A stretch of 64,000 bases of DNA, taken from positions 1,592,691 through 1,656,690 of the forward strand of contig NZ_BEYR01000001.1 in the NCBI RefSeq assembly GCF_002933815.1, read 5' to 3'. The position numbers were made by a program, and so were the translations under genes. Source of the stretch: Sphingobacterium sp. HMA12. Its GTDB lineage: Bacteria > Bacteroidota > Bacteroidia > Sphingobacteriales > Sphingobacteriaceae. Of this stretch, positions 41,708 to 51,763 are shown in pieces (positions within the stretch are counted from its first letter, which is position 1; every line of letters begins with the position of its first letter). Below the pieces are notes generated by a model. It was not told where the DNA came from, did not search any database, and saw nothing but the letters and a program-made list of their open reading frames with translations.

Positions 41708-44700
41708 ATGAAAAATAATATCAGTATTATTGCCAGTACTGTGCTGTTCTCCTGCCTAACGAATATGGTCAGTGCACAGAGCAGAACAATCAGTGGGCGG
41801 ATTACAAACGAACAGGGTAATCCTGTTGTCGCCAGTATTGTTGTACAGGGAAACTCCAAAATAGGCACAAGCAGCAATGAAAACGGGGACTTCACACTCG
41901 CCATTCCCTCCAACTTCAATTATGTCATCATCTCATCACTGGGATATGAAACAAAAACAGTCCCCTTAAACGGAACCACTTTAACTATTCAACTCAAACA
42001 AAAAGGAGATTTCAATCTCGATGAAGTCGTTGTCGTGGGTTATGGTACCCAACGCAAGAGCGACCTAACTGCCCCTATTGGCACAGTAAATATGGAAGAA
42101 ATGGTCAAACGTACCGTTTCCAATCCAATGGATGCGCTACAAGGTACAGTTGCAGGTGTGCAAATCGTAAGTTCGGGAGCACCGGGCTCATCACCCTCCG
42201 TTCGTGTCCGTGGGGTGGGTTCCTTCAATAATGAAAGTCCGCTGTATGTTGTGGATGGAATGTTCATGGATAATATTGACTTCCTGAATCCAAATGATAT
42301 CGCTGACATCTCCGTTTTAAAGGATGCTTCTGGTGCCGCAATTTATGGGGTACGAGCCGCAAATGGTGTCATTCTGGTAACCACAAAAAAAGGAAGCCTC
42401 AATATGAAATCAAAAATTACATATAATGGTTTCGCTGGTTTCCAAACACCTACAAATGTCCTCAAAATGGCCAATGCACAGCAATATGCAGCCTATGCGA
42501 CAGCCATTGGTAATGAAGCCTTTGTAAAAAGTTCGGTGCAAAAATTTGGCGGTACCGAGACCAATCCGGCGATGGACACCGATTGGTTCAACGAACTCCT
42601 GCGTTCCAAAGCCCTGATCACCAACCATAACCTCGACATCATGGGCGGGTCCGATAAAATCACCTATTCCTTGGGACTTAATTATGTCAAACAGGATGGA
42701 ATTATGGATGCCAGCAATATGAACCAAAAATACAATATCCGCATGCAGGCGGATGCCAAAGTAACAGACTGGTTAAAGGCGGGTTTTAGTGCACATTTCA
42801 ATAACTTCAAAACCTACTCACCGAATAATGCTGCTTTTAGACAAGCTTATTTCGCCTCTCCGCTCTATCCGGTCTATGATCCTTCCCTGGAACTTGCCAA
42901 ACCGGAGAAATTTGGCTCGAGTACAGCGATCGGCATGCAATCCGGCTTTTGGTACAACAATCCCATTGCAACGGCCTTTTACAATACAAACCAAACAAAG
43001 GGTTTCCAGATTCTGCCTACCATTTATCTGGAAGCAACATTGTGGAAGGATAAAATCACTTTTCGTTCACAGCTTAGCCAACGGTATCAGTCCACACACA
43101 ATATAAATTATAATCCTGTCTATTATATTGATAATGATCAGCGCAATGACCGCTCCTTTTTACGGTCAGCACAAGCCCGCAATACCAATTATATTTTAGA
43201 TAACCTCTTAACGTATAAAGATCAGGCTGGCAAGCATCACTGGTCCCTATTATTAGGCCAGTCCTCACGTGAGGAACGCTGGCGAGAAACCTGGGTACAA
43301 GCCAATGATGTACCTGCATCAGAAGAGTTTTGGTATGTTGGTGTAGATGCCCAAGGTACCGGTTCAGCCACCGGTTATGGTGAAAGAGGATCTCGAAATG
43401 CAGGAATATCATACTTTACCAGAGGCACTTATGATTATGACAACAAGTATCTGTTGACCGCGACATTCCGCGCGGACGGAAGTTCAAAATACCAAACGAA
43501 ATGGGGCTATTTCCCATCGGTAGGTCTGGGCTGGGTATTGACACGCGAAAAGTTTATGGAAAACCAAAAGCTTTTCAATCAGTTAAAGCTCCGTGGAAGC
43601 TGGGGTAAATTGGGGAACGATGGCATCCAGCCCAATGCAGGTTATGCGACGATCTATTCTGGCAACAACTACTCAGGTATATTTGGCAGCGAGGGAGCAA
43701 CAAACGGTATCCGAGTACCCGGATACCGCGTCGGCCGTTTTTTCACTCAAGTCCGCTGGGAAGTTGTTGAAGAGTGGGATGGCGGTCTAGATTTTGCTTT
43801 GTTGAACAATCGTTTGACAGGGTCAGTAGATTATTACCACCGCACGACAAATGATCTTGCATTTAGCCGGCCTATCCCCTTTTCTTGGGATCGTGTTTAT
43901 GGCAACTGGGGCAGTGTCACAAACAGTGGCTGGGAGATCGGTTTGCAATGGAAAGACAAGGTCGGTGACTTCGGATATGCAATAGGCGGAAACCTAACCA
44001 CCCTAAAAAATCGGGTAAAGAATCTTGGTGGACTGGAAAATATCATGAATGGTTATCCGGAATGGTCAGCGGAATTTCCGGCACGGATAGAACTTAATCA
44101 GCCCATTAACTTCTATTATGGCTATGAAGTCGCAGGGGTCTACCAAAACCAGGCTCAGATTGATGCAGATCCTATCGCAAAAATATACAACCAACAAAAT
44201 CCAAATACACCGATTTTACCGGGATATCTTCAATACAAAGATCAAAACAACAATGGCGAACTCGATGAGAAAGATCGCATCAACCTGGGCAACTACCTTC
44301 CCACTATTACTTATGGATTTAACTTAGCATTTGATTATAAAAAATTTGATTTAAGTGTTGCTTTTCAAGGTGTAGCCGGCAACAAGATTCATAATCTTAA
44401 TCGTGCAATGCGCCGAAAATATAATCAGATGAACGCAGATGCCGCATTTATCGAAAACCTATGGACCGAAGAAGGAAGCAGTAATACACATCCCTCCGCA
44501 AAAGGTTCCGTTGCCCCCTGGAATCTTCAAGCCAGTTCCTTTTTTGTTGAAAGTGGAGCTTACCTACGAATACAGAACATACAATTGGGCTATAACTTTG
44601 ATCTGAACAAAATACCAATACGTGTTTTCGCAACAGCTGACCGGCCTTTTATTTTTACCAAATACAATGGATTTACGCCAGAAATATCCGGAATGGGATT

Positions 44701-44761
44701 CGATGCCAATGTGTATCCGATCGCTTCTACTTATAGTCTAGGTGTCAAAGTATCGTTCTAA
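41708..44761 (+). CDS. SusC/RagA-type TonB-linked outer-membrane glycan importer
   Basis: A 1017-residue protein; the start at 41708 gives a signal peptide (MKNNISIIASTVLFSCLTNMVSAQ). An N-terminal CarboxypepD_reg-like domain ('RTISGRITNEQGNPVVASIVVQGNSKIGTSSNENGDFTLAIPSN'), TonB-box region with 'EVVVVGYGTQRKSDLTAPIG', plug ('SSPSVRVRGVGSFNNESPLYVVDGMF', 'DISVLKDASGAAIYGVRAANGVILVTTKKG') and a 22-strand barrel ending in 'YSLGVKVSF' identify a SusC. It imports oligosaccharides with the SusD lid encoded 25 bases downstream. The ORF is complete. Operon: susC, susD, bimodular glycosidase. Confidence 0.95.
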   Translation: MKNNISIIASTVLFSCLTNMVSAQSRTISGRITNEQGNPVVASIVVQGNSKIGTSSNENGDFTLAIPSNFNYVIISSLGYETKTVPLNGTTLTIQLKQKGDFNLDEVVVVGYGTQRKSDLTAPIGTVNMEEMVKRTVSNPMDALQGTVAGVQIVSSGAPGSSPSVRVRGVGSFNNESPLYVVDGMFMDNIDFLNPNDIADISVLKDASGAAIYGVRAANGVILVTTKKGSLNMKSKITYNGFAGFQTPTNVLKMANAQQYAAYATAIGNEAFVKSSVQKFGGTETNPAMDTDWFNELLRSKALITNHNLDIMGGSDKITYSLGLNYVKQDGIMDASNMNQKYNIRMQADAKVTDWLKAGFSAHFNNFKTYSPNNAAFRQAYFASPLYPVYDPSLELAKPEKFGSSTAIGMQSGFWYNNPIATAFYNTNQTKGFQILPTIYLEATLWKDKITFRSQLSQRYQSTHNINYNPVYYIDNDQRNDRSFLRSAQARNTNYILDNLLTYKDQAGKHHWSLLLGQSSREERWRETWVQANDVPASEEFWYVGVDAQGTGSATGYGERGSRNAGISYFTRGTYDYDNKYLLTATFRADGSSKYQTKWGYFPSVGLGWVLTREKFMENQKLFNQLKLRGSWGKLGNDGIQPNAGYATIYSGNNYSGIFGSEGATNGIRVPGYRVGRFFTQVRWEVVEEWDGGLDFALLNNRLTGSVDYYHRTTNDLAFSRPIPFSWDRVYGNWGSVTNSGWEIGLQWKDKVGDFGYAIGGNLTTLKNRVKNLGGLENIMNGYPEWSAEFPARIELNQPINFYYGYEVAGVYQNQAQIDADPIAKIYNQQNPNTPILPGYLQYKDQNNNGELDEKDRINLGNYLPTITYGFNLAFDYKKFDLSVAFQGVAGNKIHNLNRAMRRKYNQMNADAAFIENLWTEEGSSNTHPSAKGSVAPWNLQASSFFVESGAYLRIQNIQLGYNFDLNKIPIRVFATADRPFIFTKYNGFTPEISGMGFDANVYPIASTYSLGVKVSF

Positions 44762-44786
44762 CTATCAACCCTTTAATTTAAACTGC

Positions 44787-46337
44787 ATGAAAACTTTTAA
44801 ATATATCCTGATTGCAAGCTGCTTAGGCGTCTCTTTTGGCCTATCGAGCTGTAGTAAATTTTTGGACAAACCCTTAGAAAACCAACAGCGTTCTGAGGAG
44901 ATCGATTACAGCAATACTGCTTTGATGTATGGTCCTGTTTCCGGTGTATATCGTTCGGCTTCAGATGATAATCTAGTACATTGGATTGATCTTTCAATTC
45001 GTTGTATGCGCGATGACGACTACCAACAGGCTGCACCGAATCCAAATGATAATCCCGAATTAATGGGGATCAAAAATTTTCAAAATGATGTCACAATTCA
45101 ATCGTATTGGGGGTTAAATCAATCTTGGATCAGTTATTACAGTCTCGTTATTGCAGCAAACAACGCATTGATCGAGCTGGATAATTTCGCTGCAAAAATC
45201 CCCGCATCAAATACAGCCGACATTAAACTCAATAAACAATACAAGGCCGAAGTCAGGTTCCTAAGGGCCTATGCCCATCTTATGGCATCACGTCTGTTTG
45301 GAAATGTACCTATTTTAATTGACAGCGATAATATCGGTCGCCTGGCCACAATCAATAAAAGTACAGCCGCAGAGGTCCGCCAGTTTATCATTGATGAAAT
45401 GAATGCCTGTTCGGAGGATCTTGAAGATGCTCGTCCTAATCAATCCAAGCATGTTGGTGCGGTAACACGATATTCCGCACTTCTTTTAAAAGCTAAAGCC
45501 GCAGCAGATTTGGCCGGAAACGATAATGGGAGTCCCCATTGGAATGAGGTCCTCGATGCTACAAACAAGATTATTGCAAGTGGCAAATTTTCGCTATACC
45601 CCAACTACTACGAACTTTTTAAAATTCCGGGAAAACTGTCAAACGAATCTATCTTTGAACTGCAATACTCAGATTTTGGATTGGGAACCGGGGATATTGT
45701 TCGTCCCGGTGTTGATTGGGGAACGTTTTTCAAGTGGCAAGGTCCCTCAGGTGATCAAAAAGGCAGCCCTATTTCTGGTGCCGGCTGGGTGCCGCCTTCA
45801 CAAAATATCGTCGATTTCTTAACCAATAGAGGCGAAACCGAACGCCTAAAAACGACAATTTTATATTGTGGCATTAACGGCAACCCGGCAACCACGGCAA
45901 CAACACCAAGTGGCGATGTTGTCTATGGAAATCCCTTCGGTGTCAAATATTTCAACGGCAAGGCTTATCTCCCAAAATCACAGATGACGGCAGGTCGACT
46001 GGAATATGGAGCGAACAATAATGTGCGGATATTACGTTATGCGGATGTACTTTTATTAAATGCGGAGGCCAAAGTCAGGAAGGGACAAAATGGTGATGAA
46101 CCTTTTCGTCTGATCCGTGAACGTGCCAAACTAACAGCAATTAACAATGTCACTTTAAATCAGATTTTAGACGAACGCCGCGCCGAATTTGCCTGTGAAT
46201 GGTGGGGCGAGCGTTTCAATGACTTGGTCCGTACAGGAAAGGCAAAAGAAGTATTCGGTGCAAAATTCACTCCCGGCGTAAGTGAGTTCATCCCTATACC
46301 ACAAACTCAAATAGATGCAAATCCTAACTTTCGATAA
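44787..46337 (+). CDS. SusD/RagB-type surface glycan-binding lipoprotein
   Basis: A 516-residue lipoprotein; start 44787 gives MKTFKYILIASCLGVSFGLSSC with lipobox LSSC. The SusD fold shows the TPR region 'KAEVRFLRAYAHLMASRLFGNVPILID', 'RYSALLLKAKAAADLAG' and the C-terminal block 'RLIRERAKLTAINNVTLNQILDERRAEFACEWWGERFNDLVRTGKA'. It caps the SusC pore and binds the polysaccharide on the cell surface. It is 25 bases behind susC, and its stop is directly followed by the ATG of the next gene with no spacing, so translation is likely coupled. The ligand is inferred from the downstream GH16 enzyme to be beta-1,3-glucan. Confidence 0.94.
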   Translation: MKTFKYILIASCLGVSFGLSSCSKFLDKPLENQQRSEEIDYSNTALMYGPVSGVYRSASDDNLVHWIDLSIRCMRDDDYQQAAPNPNDNPELMGIKNFQNDVTIQSYWGLNQSWISYYSLVIAANNALIELDNFAAKIPASNTADIKLNKQYKAEVRFLRAYAHLMASRLFGNVPILIDSDNIGRLATINKSTAAEVRQFIIDEMNACSEDLEDARPNQSKHVGAVTRYSALLLKAKAAADLAGNDNGSPHWNEVLDATNKIIASGKFSLYPNYYELFKIPGKLSNESIFELQYSDFGLGTGDIVRPGVDWGTFFKWQGPSGDQKGSPISGAGWVPPSQNIVDFLTNRGETERLKTTILYCGINGNPATTATTPSGDVVYGNPFGVKYFNGKAYLPKSQMTAGRLEYGANNNVRILRYADVLLLNAEAKVRKGQNGDEPFRLIRERAKLTAINNVTLNQILDERRAEFACEWWGERFNDLVRTGKAKEVFGAKFTPGVSEFIPIPQTQIDANPNFR

Positions 46338-48389
46338 ATGATGACAGCAGGAAAACTACTCACATTTCTATTGCTCAACCTTCTCTTCCTCCCCATCGGA
46401 TGGGGACAGCAAGGGAAACCTGTTAAAACAACAATTACTAAGGTCGGCGGCGGCTTTACGATCATGCGCAACGGGCAGCCCTACTTCATCAAAGGTGCGG
46501 GCGGAACAAGCAATATGGAACAATTAAAAGCGTATGGAGGGAACTCCATACGCACATGGAGCCCTTACCAAGCGGATGAAATCCTGAATAAGGCACAACA
46601 ATTGGGACTTACGGTAACCCTGGGTCTTGACGTGAAAACAGAACGGCATGGCTTCGATTACAACGATCCATTAGCTGTTGCAAAACAAAAAGAATACCTA
46701 CGCACAGTGATCCTGAAATACAAAGATCATCCGGCCCTATTAGCCTGGGGAATCGGCAATGAACTCAACCTGCATTACAGTAATCCCAAGGTCTGGGATG
46801 CTGTCAATGCCATTGCCAAGATGATCCATGAATTAGATCCCAATCACCTGGTCACCACGATGCTCGCCGGTATAAATCAAAAGGAAATTGATTATATCAA
46901 AAGCAAATGTCCGGCATTGGACCTTATTGCCGTGCAGGTGTATGGCGGACTTGCCTCCGTACCTGAGCAATTGCAAAAAACAGGCTGGCACAAACCCTAT
47001 ATCGTGACAGAATGGGGTCCCACGGGCCATTGGGAAGGCCTACAAACACCTTGGGGTGCATCGATTGAAGAGACCAGCCACGAGAAAGCAACCGTTTATA
47101 AAAGCCGATACGAAGCCTCTATCGGTCAGGATAAGAACTGTCTGGGCTCTTATGTCTTCCTATGGGGACAGAAACAAGAACGTACGCCAACCTGGTATGG
47201 ATTGTTTACCGAAGCAGGGGAAGAAAATGAGGTTGTCGATGTGATGCAATACCTTTGGTCGGGCAACTGGCCCGACAATCGAGCTCCGCAACTGGACTCC
47301 CTTTTATTGGACAACAGGCAGGCAAAAGATTTTATCTATCTTGAATCCGGTAAGACCTATCCCGTGGAAGTTTTTGTACACGATCCCGACGGGGATAAAT
47401 TAAGGATACGCTGGGAACTTCTCCATGAGAGCACTGACCTTAAAGAAGGTGGTGACCGTGAAGAACGACCACAGGCGCTAGCCGGCTTTCTTAAAAATAG
47501 CTCCGACGAAAAGGGTACATTAACTGCTCCTTCCGAAGAAGGTGCCTATCGGCTATTTGTATATGCAAACGATGGAAATAACAACGTTGCGACGGCAAAT
47601 ATTCCTTTTTATGTGAAATCAACTTCAAATAAGACCAGCGGCAAAGTCTATCACTTTTCGCCAGTGCCGATATGGTCTGATGAATTTAATTACTCGGGCT
47701 TACCGGATAAAAGCAAATGGTCCTACGATATCGGTTCTCTCTATGACGGCTGGGGAAACAATGAATTACAATATTATATGGAAGCTTCACGATCAAATTC
47801 CCTGGTCCAGGATGGCGTCCTGAAGATTACAGCGAAAAAAGAAAATAAAGGCGGTAAATCCTATACCTCCGCGCGGCTGACCAGCAAGAATAAGGGGGAT
47901 TTCACTTACGGCAGATTTGAGGCTCGGGCAAAACTACCGCGAGGCCTTGGCACCTGGCCCGCTATCTGGCTGCTTCCTACCGATTGGAAATATGGTGACT
48001 GGCCCAATTCGGGGGAAATAGATATACTTGAACATGTTGGATACGATCAGGATGTGGTTCATATTTCTACACATACCCAAGCGTACAATCATGGCATAAA
48101 CACACAGAAAACAAGTAAAAAAAAGGTATCCGGCGTTTCCGACAGGTTTCACAACTATCGTATCGACTGGACGCCAACCTATATCAAAGGCTTTGTTGAT
48201 GAGCAGGAAATTTTCCACGTGGACAATGAAAATAAGAGTTTCAAGGAATGGCCCTTTGACCAGAATTTCCATTGGTTAATCAATTTGGCTGTCGGTGGCA
48301 ACTGGGGTAGTAAGGAAGGTGTCGACGACACAATATTTCCGGCAATATTTGAAATTGATTATGTCCGTGTCTATAATTTATTAGAATAA
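46338..48389 (+). CDS. Bimodular glycosidase: GH-A clan TIM barrel plus C-terminal GH16 laminarinase-like domain
   Basis: A 683-residue exported protein with signal 'LLTFLLLNLLFLPIGWGQQ'. Residues about 30-310 form a TIM barrel of clan GH-A/GH2-C type ('GGFTIMRNGQPYFIKGAGG', acid/base Glu in 'AWGIGNELNL', nucleophile in 'YIVTEWGPTGHW'). A beta-sandwich follows at about 315-425, probably carbohydrate-binding. The last 250 residues are GH16: 'WSDEFNYSGLPDKSKWSYDIGS', 'FEARAKLPRGLGTWPAIWLLP', catalytic 'GEIDILEH' (E-I-D-x-x-E), 'INLAVGGNWG'. GH16 of this subtype are endo-beta-1,3-glucanases. Which family the barrel belongs to is uncertain; two active sites in one chain would pair chain cleavage with a second trimming step. 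Third gene of the SusCD operon. Confidence 0.88.
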   Translation: MMTAGKLLTFLLLNLLFLPIGWGQQGKPVKTTITKVGGGFTIMRNGQPYFIKGAGGTSNMEQLKAYGGNSIRTWSPYQADEILNKAQQLGLTVTLGLDVKTERHGFDYNDPLAVAKQKEYLRTVILKYKDHPALLAWGIGNELNLHYSNPKVWDAVNAIAKMIHELDPNHLVTTMLAGINQKEIDYIKSKCPALDLIAVQVYGGLASVPEQLQKTGWHKPYIVTEWGPTGHWEGLQTPWGASIEETSHEKATVYKSRYEASIGQDKNCLGSYVFLWGQKQERTPTWYGLFTEAGEENEVVDVMQYLWSGNWPDNRAPQLDSLLLDNRQAKDFIYLESGKTYPVEVFVHDPDGDKLRIRWELLHESTDLKEGGDREERPQALAGFLKNSSDEKGTLTAPSEEGAYRLFVYANDGNNNVATANIPFYVKSTSNKTSGKVYHFSPVPIWSDEFNYSGLPDKSKWSYDIGSLYDGWGNNELQYYMEASRSNSLVQDGVLKITAKKENKGGKSYTSARLTSKNKGDFTYGRFEARAKLPRGLGTWPAIWLLPTDWKYGDWPNSGEIDILEHVGYDQDVVHISTHTQAYNHGINTQKTSKKKVSGVSDRFHNYRIDWTPTYIKGFVDEQEIFHVDNENKSFKEWPFDQNFHWLINLAVGGNWGSKEGVDDTIFPAIFEIDYVRVYNLLE

Positions 48390-48414
48390 AATTTCATTTG
48401 TTCGTTCTCTTTTA

Positions 48415-48460
48415 AAAACCAAAACCGCTTGTCAGATCACCTTGACAGGCGGTTTGGACA
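48415..48460 (+). terminator. Hairpin ending the polysaccharide-utilisation operon
   Basis: CCAAAACCGCTTGTCA near 48419-48434 pairs with TGACAGGCGGTTTGG at 48443-48457 with a small mismatch. No good T-run follows, so it is either a weak terminator or an mRNA-stabilising hairpin. The rest of the interval to 48684 shows nothing else. Confidence 0.5.
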
Positions 48461-48684
48461 TTGATGAACGCCGCTTTTCCGATTCCGCCGCAAGCTTTGG
48501 TGATGATTTCCTTTATAATATTTTTTTTGTTCAAAAGCAGAAAAAAGTAAGAAGCTATTTATACTTTTGAATGCACAAACGGCGATCAGCTTTTCTGGCA
48601 TCTATTTTTTGAAACAAGGATCAGGAAAAAGAGCGAAAGCTGTTAGTAAATATTAAAAAGGATCCCAGAGCGAAAACACTTACT

Positions 48685-49710
48685 ATGTACAACTTTAAAA
48701 ACGACTATTCGGAAGGAGCCCATCCCCGCATTTTGGATAAACTCATTGAAACCAATTTGGTACAACAACTTGGATATGGAGAGGACGAGTATGCACAAGA
48801 GGCAAAAGCAGTTTTAAGAGAAAAATTAAATAATCCAGCCACAATAATCCATTTCGTATCAGGAGGTACCCAAACGAATTTGTTGGTTATCTCATTCCTC
48901 CTTCGTGTCCATGAGGCCGTAATAAGTGCAAAAACAGGACATATTGCTGCAAATGAAACGGGTGCCATCGAAGCCACGGGACACAAAGTGATTACAGCTG
49001 AAACAGTAGATGGAAAATTAAGACCCGGGGATATCGCCGAAGTTTTAGCTGCATATGCACTTGCTCCCCATGTGGTCAAGCCACGCATTGTTTATATTTC
49101 TAATTCGACAGAAATAGGCACGATTTACAGCAGTGACGAAATCAAAGCTCTTTATCAATTTTGTCAGTCCCACCAGCTGTTACTTTATATGGACGGGGCT
49201 CGGTTAGGGCACGCTCTTACCGCAGAAAATAACGACTTAACGCTTGCAACCATCAGCCAGTATACTGATGTCTTTTATATTGGCGGCACAAAAAATGGTG
49301 CGCTTTTAGGTGAAGCCATTATCTTTAATAAACCCGAATTGGCGACCGATTTTGATTATGCGATCAAGCAAAAAGGTGCCATGTTAGCCAAAGGACGTAT
49401 TCTATCCATTCAGTTTTTAGAACTCTTCAAAGATGATCTGTATTTCGATCTGGCACGGAAAGCAAATACACTAGCGATGCGTATTGCGACGGCGGTCCGA
49501 GAAAAAGGCTATACCTTCCTAACGCAGTCCACCACAAATCAGCTGTTTCCGATCCTACCAAAAAAAGTTATAGAACACTTGAGCACGGATTATCAATTCT
49601 ATGTTTGGAAAAATGTCGATGCGGATTATGACGCCATTCGACTCATCACCTCCTGGGCCACCGATGAGGAAAAAGTCGCAGCCTTTATCAGCGATTTAAA
49701 AGAGGCATAG
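48685..49710 (+). CDS. Low-specificity threonine aldolase-type beta-eliminating lyase
   Basis: A 341-residue PLP enzyme of the beta-eliminating lyase/threonine aldolase family. 'MYNFKNDYSEGAHPRILDKLIETN' is the substrate-binding start, 'IIHFVSGGTQTNLLVISFLLR' the phosphate-binding loop, 'LLLYMDGARLGHAL' holds the PLP-pyridine Asp and its Arg, and 'VFYIGGTKNGALLGE' holds the Schiff-base Lys in G-T-K. It cleaves threonine (or allo-threonine) to glycine and acetaldehyde, or runs the reverse reaction. Size is normal. It is transcribed alone and ends at the shared terminator at 49766-49812. Confidence 0.92.
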   Translation: MYNFKNDYSEGAHPRILDKLIETNLVQQLGYGEDEYAQEAKAVLREKLNNPATIIHFVSGGTQTNLLVISFLLRVHEAVISAKTGHIAANETGAIEATGHKVITAETVDGKLRPGDIAEVLAAYALAPHVVKPRIVYISNSTEIGTIYSSDEIKALYQFCQSHQLLLYMDGARLGHALTAENNDLTLATISQYTDVFYIGGTKNGALLGEAIIFNKPELATDFDYAIKQKGAMLAKGRILSIQFLELFKDDLYFDLARKANTLAMRIATAVREKGYTFLTQSTTNQLFPILPKKVIEHLSTDYQFYVWKNVDADYDAIRLITSWATDEEKVAAFISDLKEA

Positions 49711-49765
49711 GTTTACAGCAGGTATAACTACGGGACGACCATTGGTTCGAAACAGGAGTTCAAGA

Positions 49766-49812
49766 CACAAAAAAGCGCGCAAGTCCTATTTTTACTTGCG
49801 CGCTTTTTTGTG
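49766..49812. terminator. Bidirectional terminator between threonine aldolase and aquaporin genes
   Basis: Nineteen-base perfect arms, CACAAAAAAGCGCGCAAGT at 49766-49784 and its complement at 49794-49812, with a nine-base loop. A-run and T-run inside the arms make it work for both convergent genes. Confidence 0.9.
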
Positions 49813-49825
49813 CTCTTTATAATAA

Positions 49826-50542
49826 TTAATCTTTAGGTTCCAGGGCTCTCCATACGACCGCAGCAAGCGCGGCCCCCACTAGCGGTGCAACAATAAATAA
49901 CCACAATTGTGATAATGCTTTGCCACCTGCAAGCACTGCCGGGCCGAATGAACGGGCAGGATTAACCGAAGTACCGGTAACGGGTATGGCTACCAAATGG
50001 ATTAAAAGCAATGTAAATCCAATGGCTAAGCCCGCCATCGTACCGTTTCCTACCTTTGATGTTGTTGCCAGTATGACAAAAAGAAAGAGAAAAGTTAAAA
50101 CGGCTTCAATCAGAAAGGCCGAAGCATTACCATATTCATTCTGATAACCTTTCCCCCATCCATTAGACCCATACGCCCATTCGCCAGCTGTAAAACCTGC
50201 TAATTGACCGCTTAAAATCTGTTGCAAAACAAATGCCCCCAAAAGCGCACCGATAAATTGGGCAATGATGTATACGATTGCATCCTTAGCAGACATTCTT
50301 CCTGCCAATAGTACCCCAACTGTCACCGCCGGATTGATATGACAGCCTGAAATTCCACCAATGGCATAGGCAAAGACCACAACCGATAGACCAAATGCCA
50401 CCGCAATGCCCAGGAGGCCTAACCCCGAAAGTCCCCCCATGGTATTGGCGCCAGCAATAGCAGCTGCGCCACAACCAAATAGTACCAAACCAAATGTTCC
50501 AATTAGTTCGGCAACAAACTTTGAAGATGTTTTAATTTCCAT
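49826..50542 (-). CDS. aqpZ: Aquaporin Z, water channel
   Basis: A 238-residue MIP-family channel with six membrane helices and the two half-helix NPA loops: 'GGISGCHINPAVTVGVLLAG' and 'VTGTSVNPARSFGPAVLAGG'. The Arg after the second NPA and the His in 'TLLLIHLVAIPVTGTSVNPARS' are the selectivity-filter residues of water-specific AqpZ rather than glycerol facilitators (GlpF, which have an Asp after the second NPA-R). The start at 50542 gives MEIKTSSKFVAELIGTFGLVLFGCG, the family's usual N-terminus. It is a single gene with a 135-base upstream region. Water flux and osmotic response fit the trehalose operon, but no link is shown. Confidence 0.95.
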   Translation of the reverse strand: MEIKTSSKFVAELIGTFGLVLFGCGAAAIAGANTMGGLSGLGLLGIAVAFGLSVVVFAYAIGGISGCHINPAVTVGVLLAGRMSAKDAIVYIIAQFIGALLGAFVLQQILSGQLAGFTAGEWAYGSNGWGKGYQNEYGNASAFLIEAVLTFLFLFVILATTSKVGNGTMAGLAIGFTLLLIHLVAIPVTGTSVNPARSFGPAVLAGGKALSQLWLFIVAPLVGAALAAVVWRALEPKD

Positions 50543-50677
50543 ATGAATCTGTTTATAACTTAGTTAACTCTAATTTAATCATTTTCTATATAAAAGAAGA
50601 ATAAGGAATAAATTATTGTAGAACAATATCTACACCCTTAGGAAATTGTGACATTATTGTATTTTTAGTTACATCGT

Positions 50678-51763
50678 CTAGTGACTTATCGCATTATTTA
50701 ACTGTACCCCTTCAACTTCCCGAATTAGCTCCTGAAGGATATCCCCGGTCGAACCGTCCCGATAAGGATGAATGGATTGTCCAACCCAAATACCGACGAA
50801 ATCTGTATTTCCTTTTGCCTTTGCTGCCTTCCTTAAGGCATTCGTTAATTTATTTTGATAGGGATAAGGTAAAATATAGTCCGTTCCATCCAACGTTTCA
50901 ATAAAAGTGTTTATGATTGCCCGCGTAAATCTACCCGAAAAACTCCGCGTCAAAATGATATCCGACTCTTGTACCCTGCTTAAACGTTGTTTCTCAAAAT
51001 CCAGTAACGCACTTTCCCTAGACTTAAGCAATAAACTGCCCACCTGAAAACCTGCAGCTCCCAATTGCTTTGCGGCAAGCAATGTTCGGGCATTGTATAT
51101 ACCCCCAGCATAAATCAATGGCTTGTCAATATGATCATGTACTTGCGACAACAAAGAAAGTCCGCCAATCTGCGGAATGGCAGTCGCATGGAAACTTCCA
51201 CGGTGTCCCCCAGCTTCCAGTCCCTGTACGCAAATAATATCGATACCTGATTCCTCCAGGATCTGCGCTTCAGCAACCGAGGTACAAGTGCCGATAAGAA
51301 GTGTATTATTTTCCTTTAATAAAGCTATGCTCGGTTCATCTAGATTGCCGAAAGTAAAACTAACGATTTTGCACTCGCTTGCGATAATGGCCGCAACCTG
51401 TTCCCGATAATCGGTCAGATGAATTTCCTCAAACTTTGGCAGCTCCACCTCCAACCCGTGCTGATGAGCCAGTGTCGCTATAAATGAACTAACTTTACTA
51501 TAGTGAGATCTTAGTTTTTCGGATACCTTGGGCATGCTATTAACAAAGATATTAACGGCAAATGGCAGTGCTGTCAACCTTTTTGTTGCCGCAATGGCAG
51601 CGATGCATTTTTCGTAGGGTACATCTCCTAGTGCCAATGTGCCCAGCGCGCCGGTTGCAGCAGCTGCTGCAACCATCTTCGGTGTCGTTACACCAAACAT
51701 AGGTGCCTGTACAATCGGATATGCTGTGCCTAATAACGCTGTAATTTGAGTAGACCAGTTCAT
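50678..51763 (-). CDS. Nitronate monooxygenase (NPD/2-nitropropane dioxygenase family)
   Basis: A 361-residue FMN enzyme with a TIM barrel. 'YPIVQAPMFGVTTPKMVAAAAATGALGTLALGDVPYEKC' is the first strand-loop block, 'DIICVQGLEAGGHRGSFH' holds the putative catalytic His in A-G-G-H, and 'LIYAGGIYNARTLLAAKQLGAAGFQVGSLLL' is the phosphate-binding C-terminal part. It oxidises alkyl nitronates (propionate-3-nitronate) to aldehydes or acids and detoxifies nitro compounds; some homologues are enoyl-ACP reductases (FabK), which is less likely here given the family features. Divergent from the hydroxyacid dehydrogenase at 51930. Confidence 0.85.
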   Translation of the reverse strand: MNWSTQITALLGTAYPIVQAPMFGVTTPKMVAAAAATGALGTLALGDVPYEKCIAAIAATKRLTALPFAVNIFVNSMPKVSEKLRSHYSKVSSFIATLAHQHGLEVELPKFEEIHLTDYREQVAAIIASECKIVSFTFGNLDEPSIALLKENNTLLIGTCTSVAEAQILEESGIDIICVQGLEAGGHRGSFHATAIPQIGGLSLLSQVHDHIDKPLIYAGGIYNARTLLAAKQLGAAGFQVGSLLLKSRESALLDFEKQRLSRVQESDIILTRSFSGRFTRAIINTFIETLDGTDYILPYPYQNKLTNALRKAAKAKGNTDFVGIWVGQSIHPYRDGSTGDILQELIREVEGVQLNNAISH

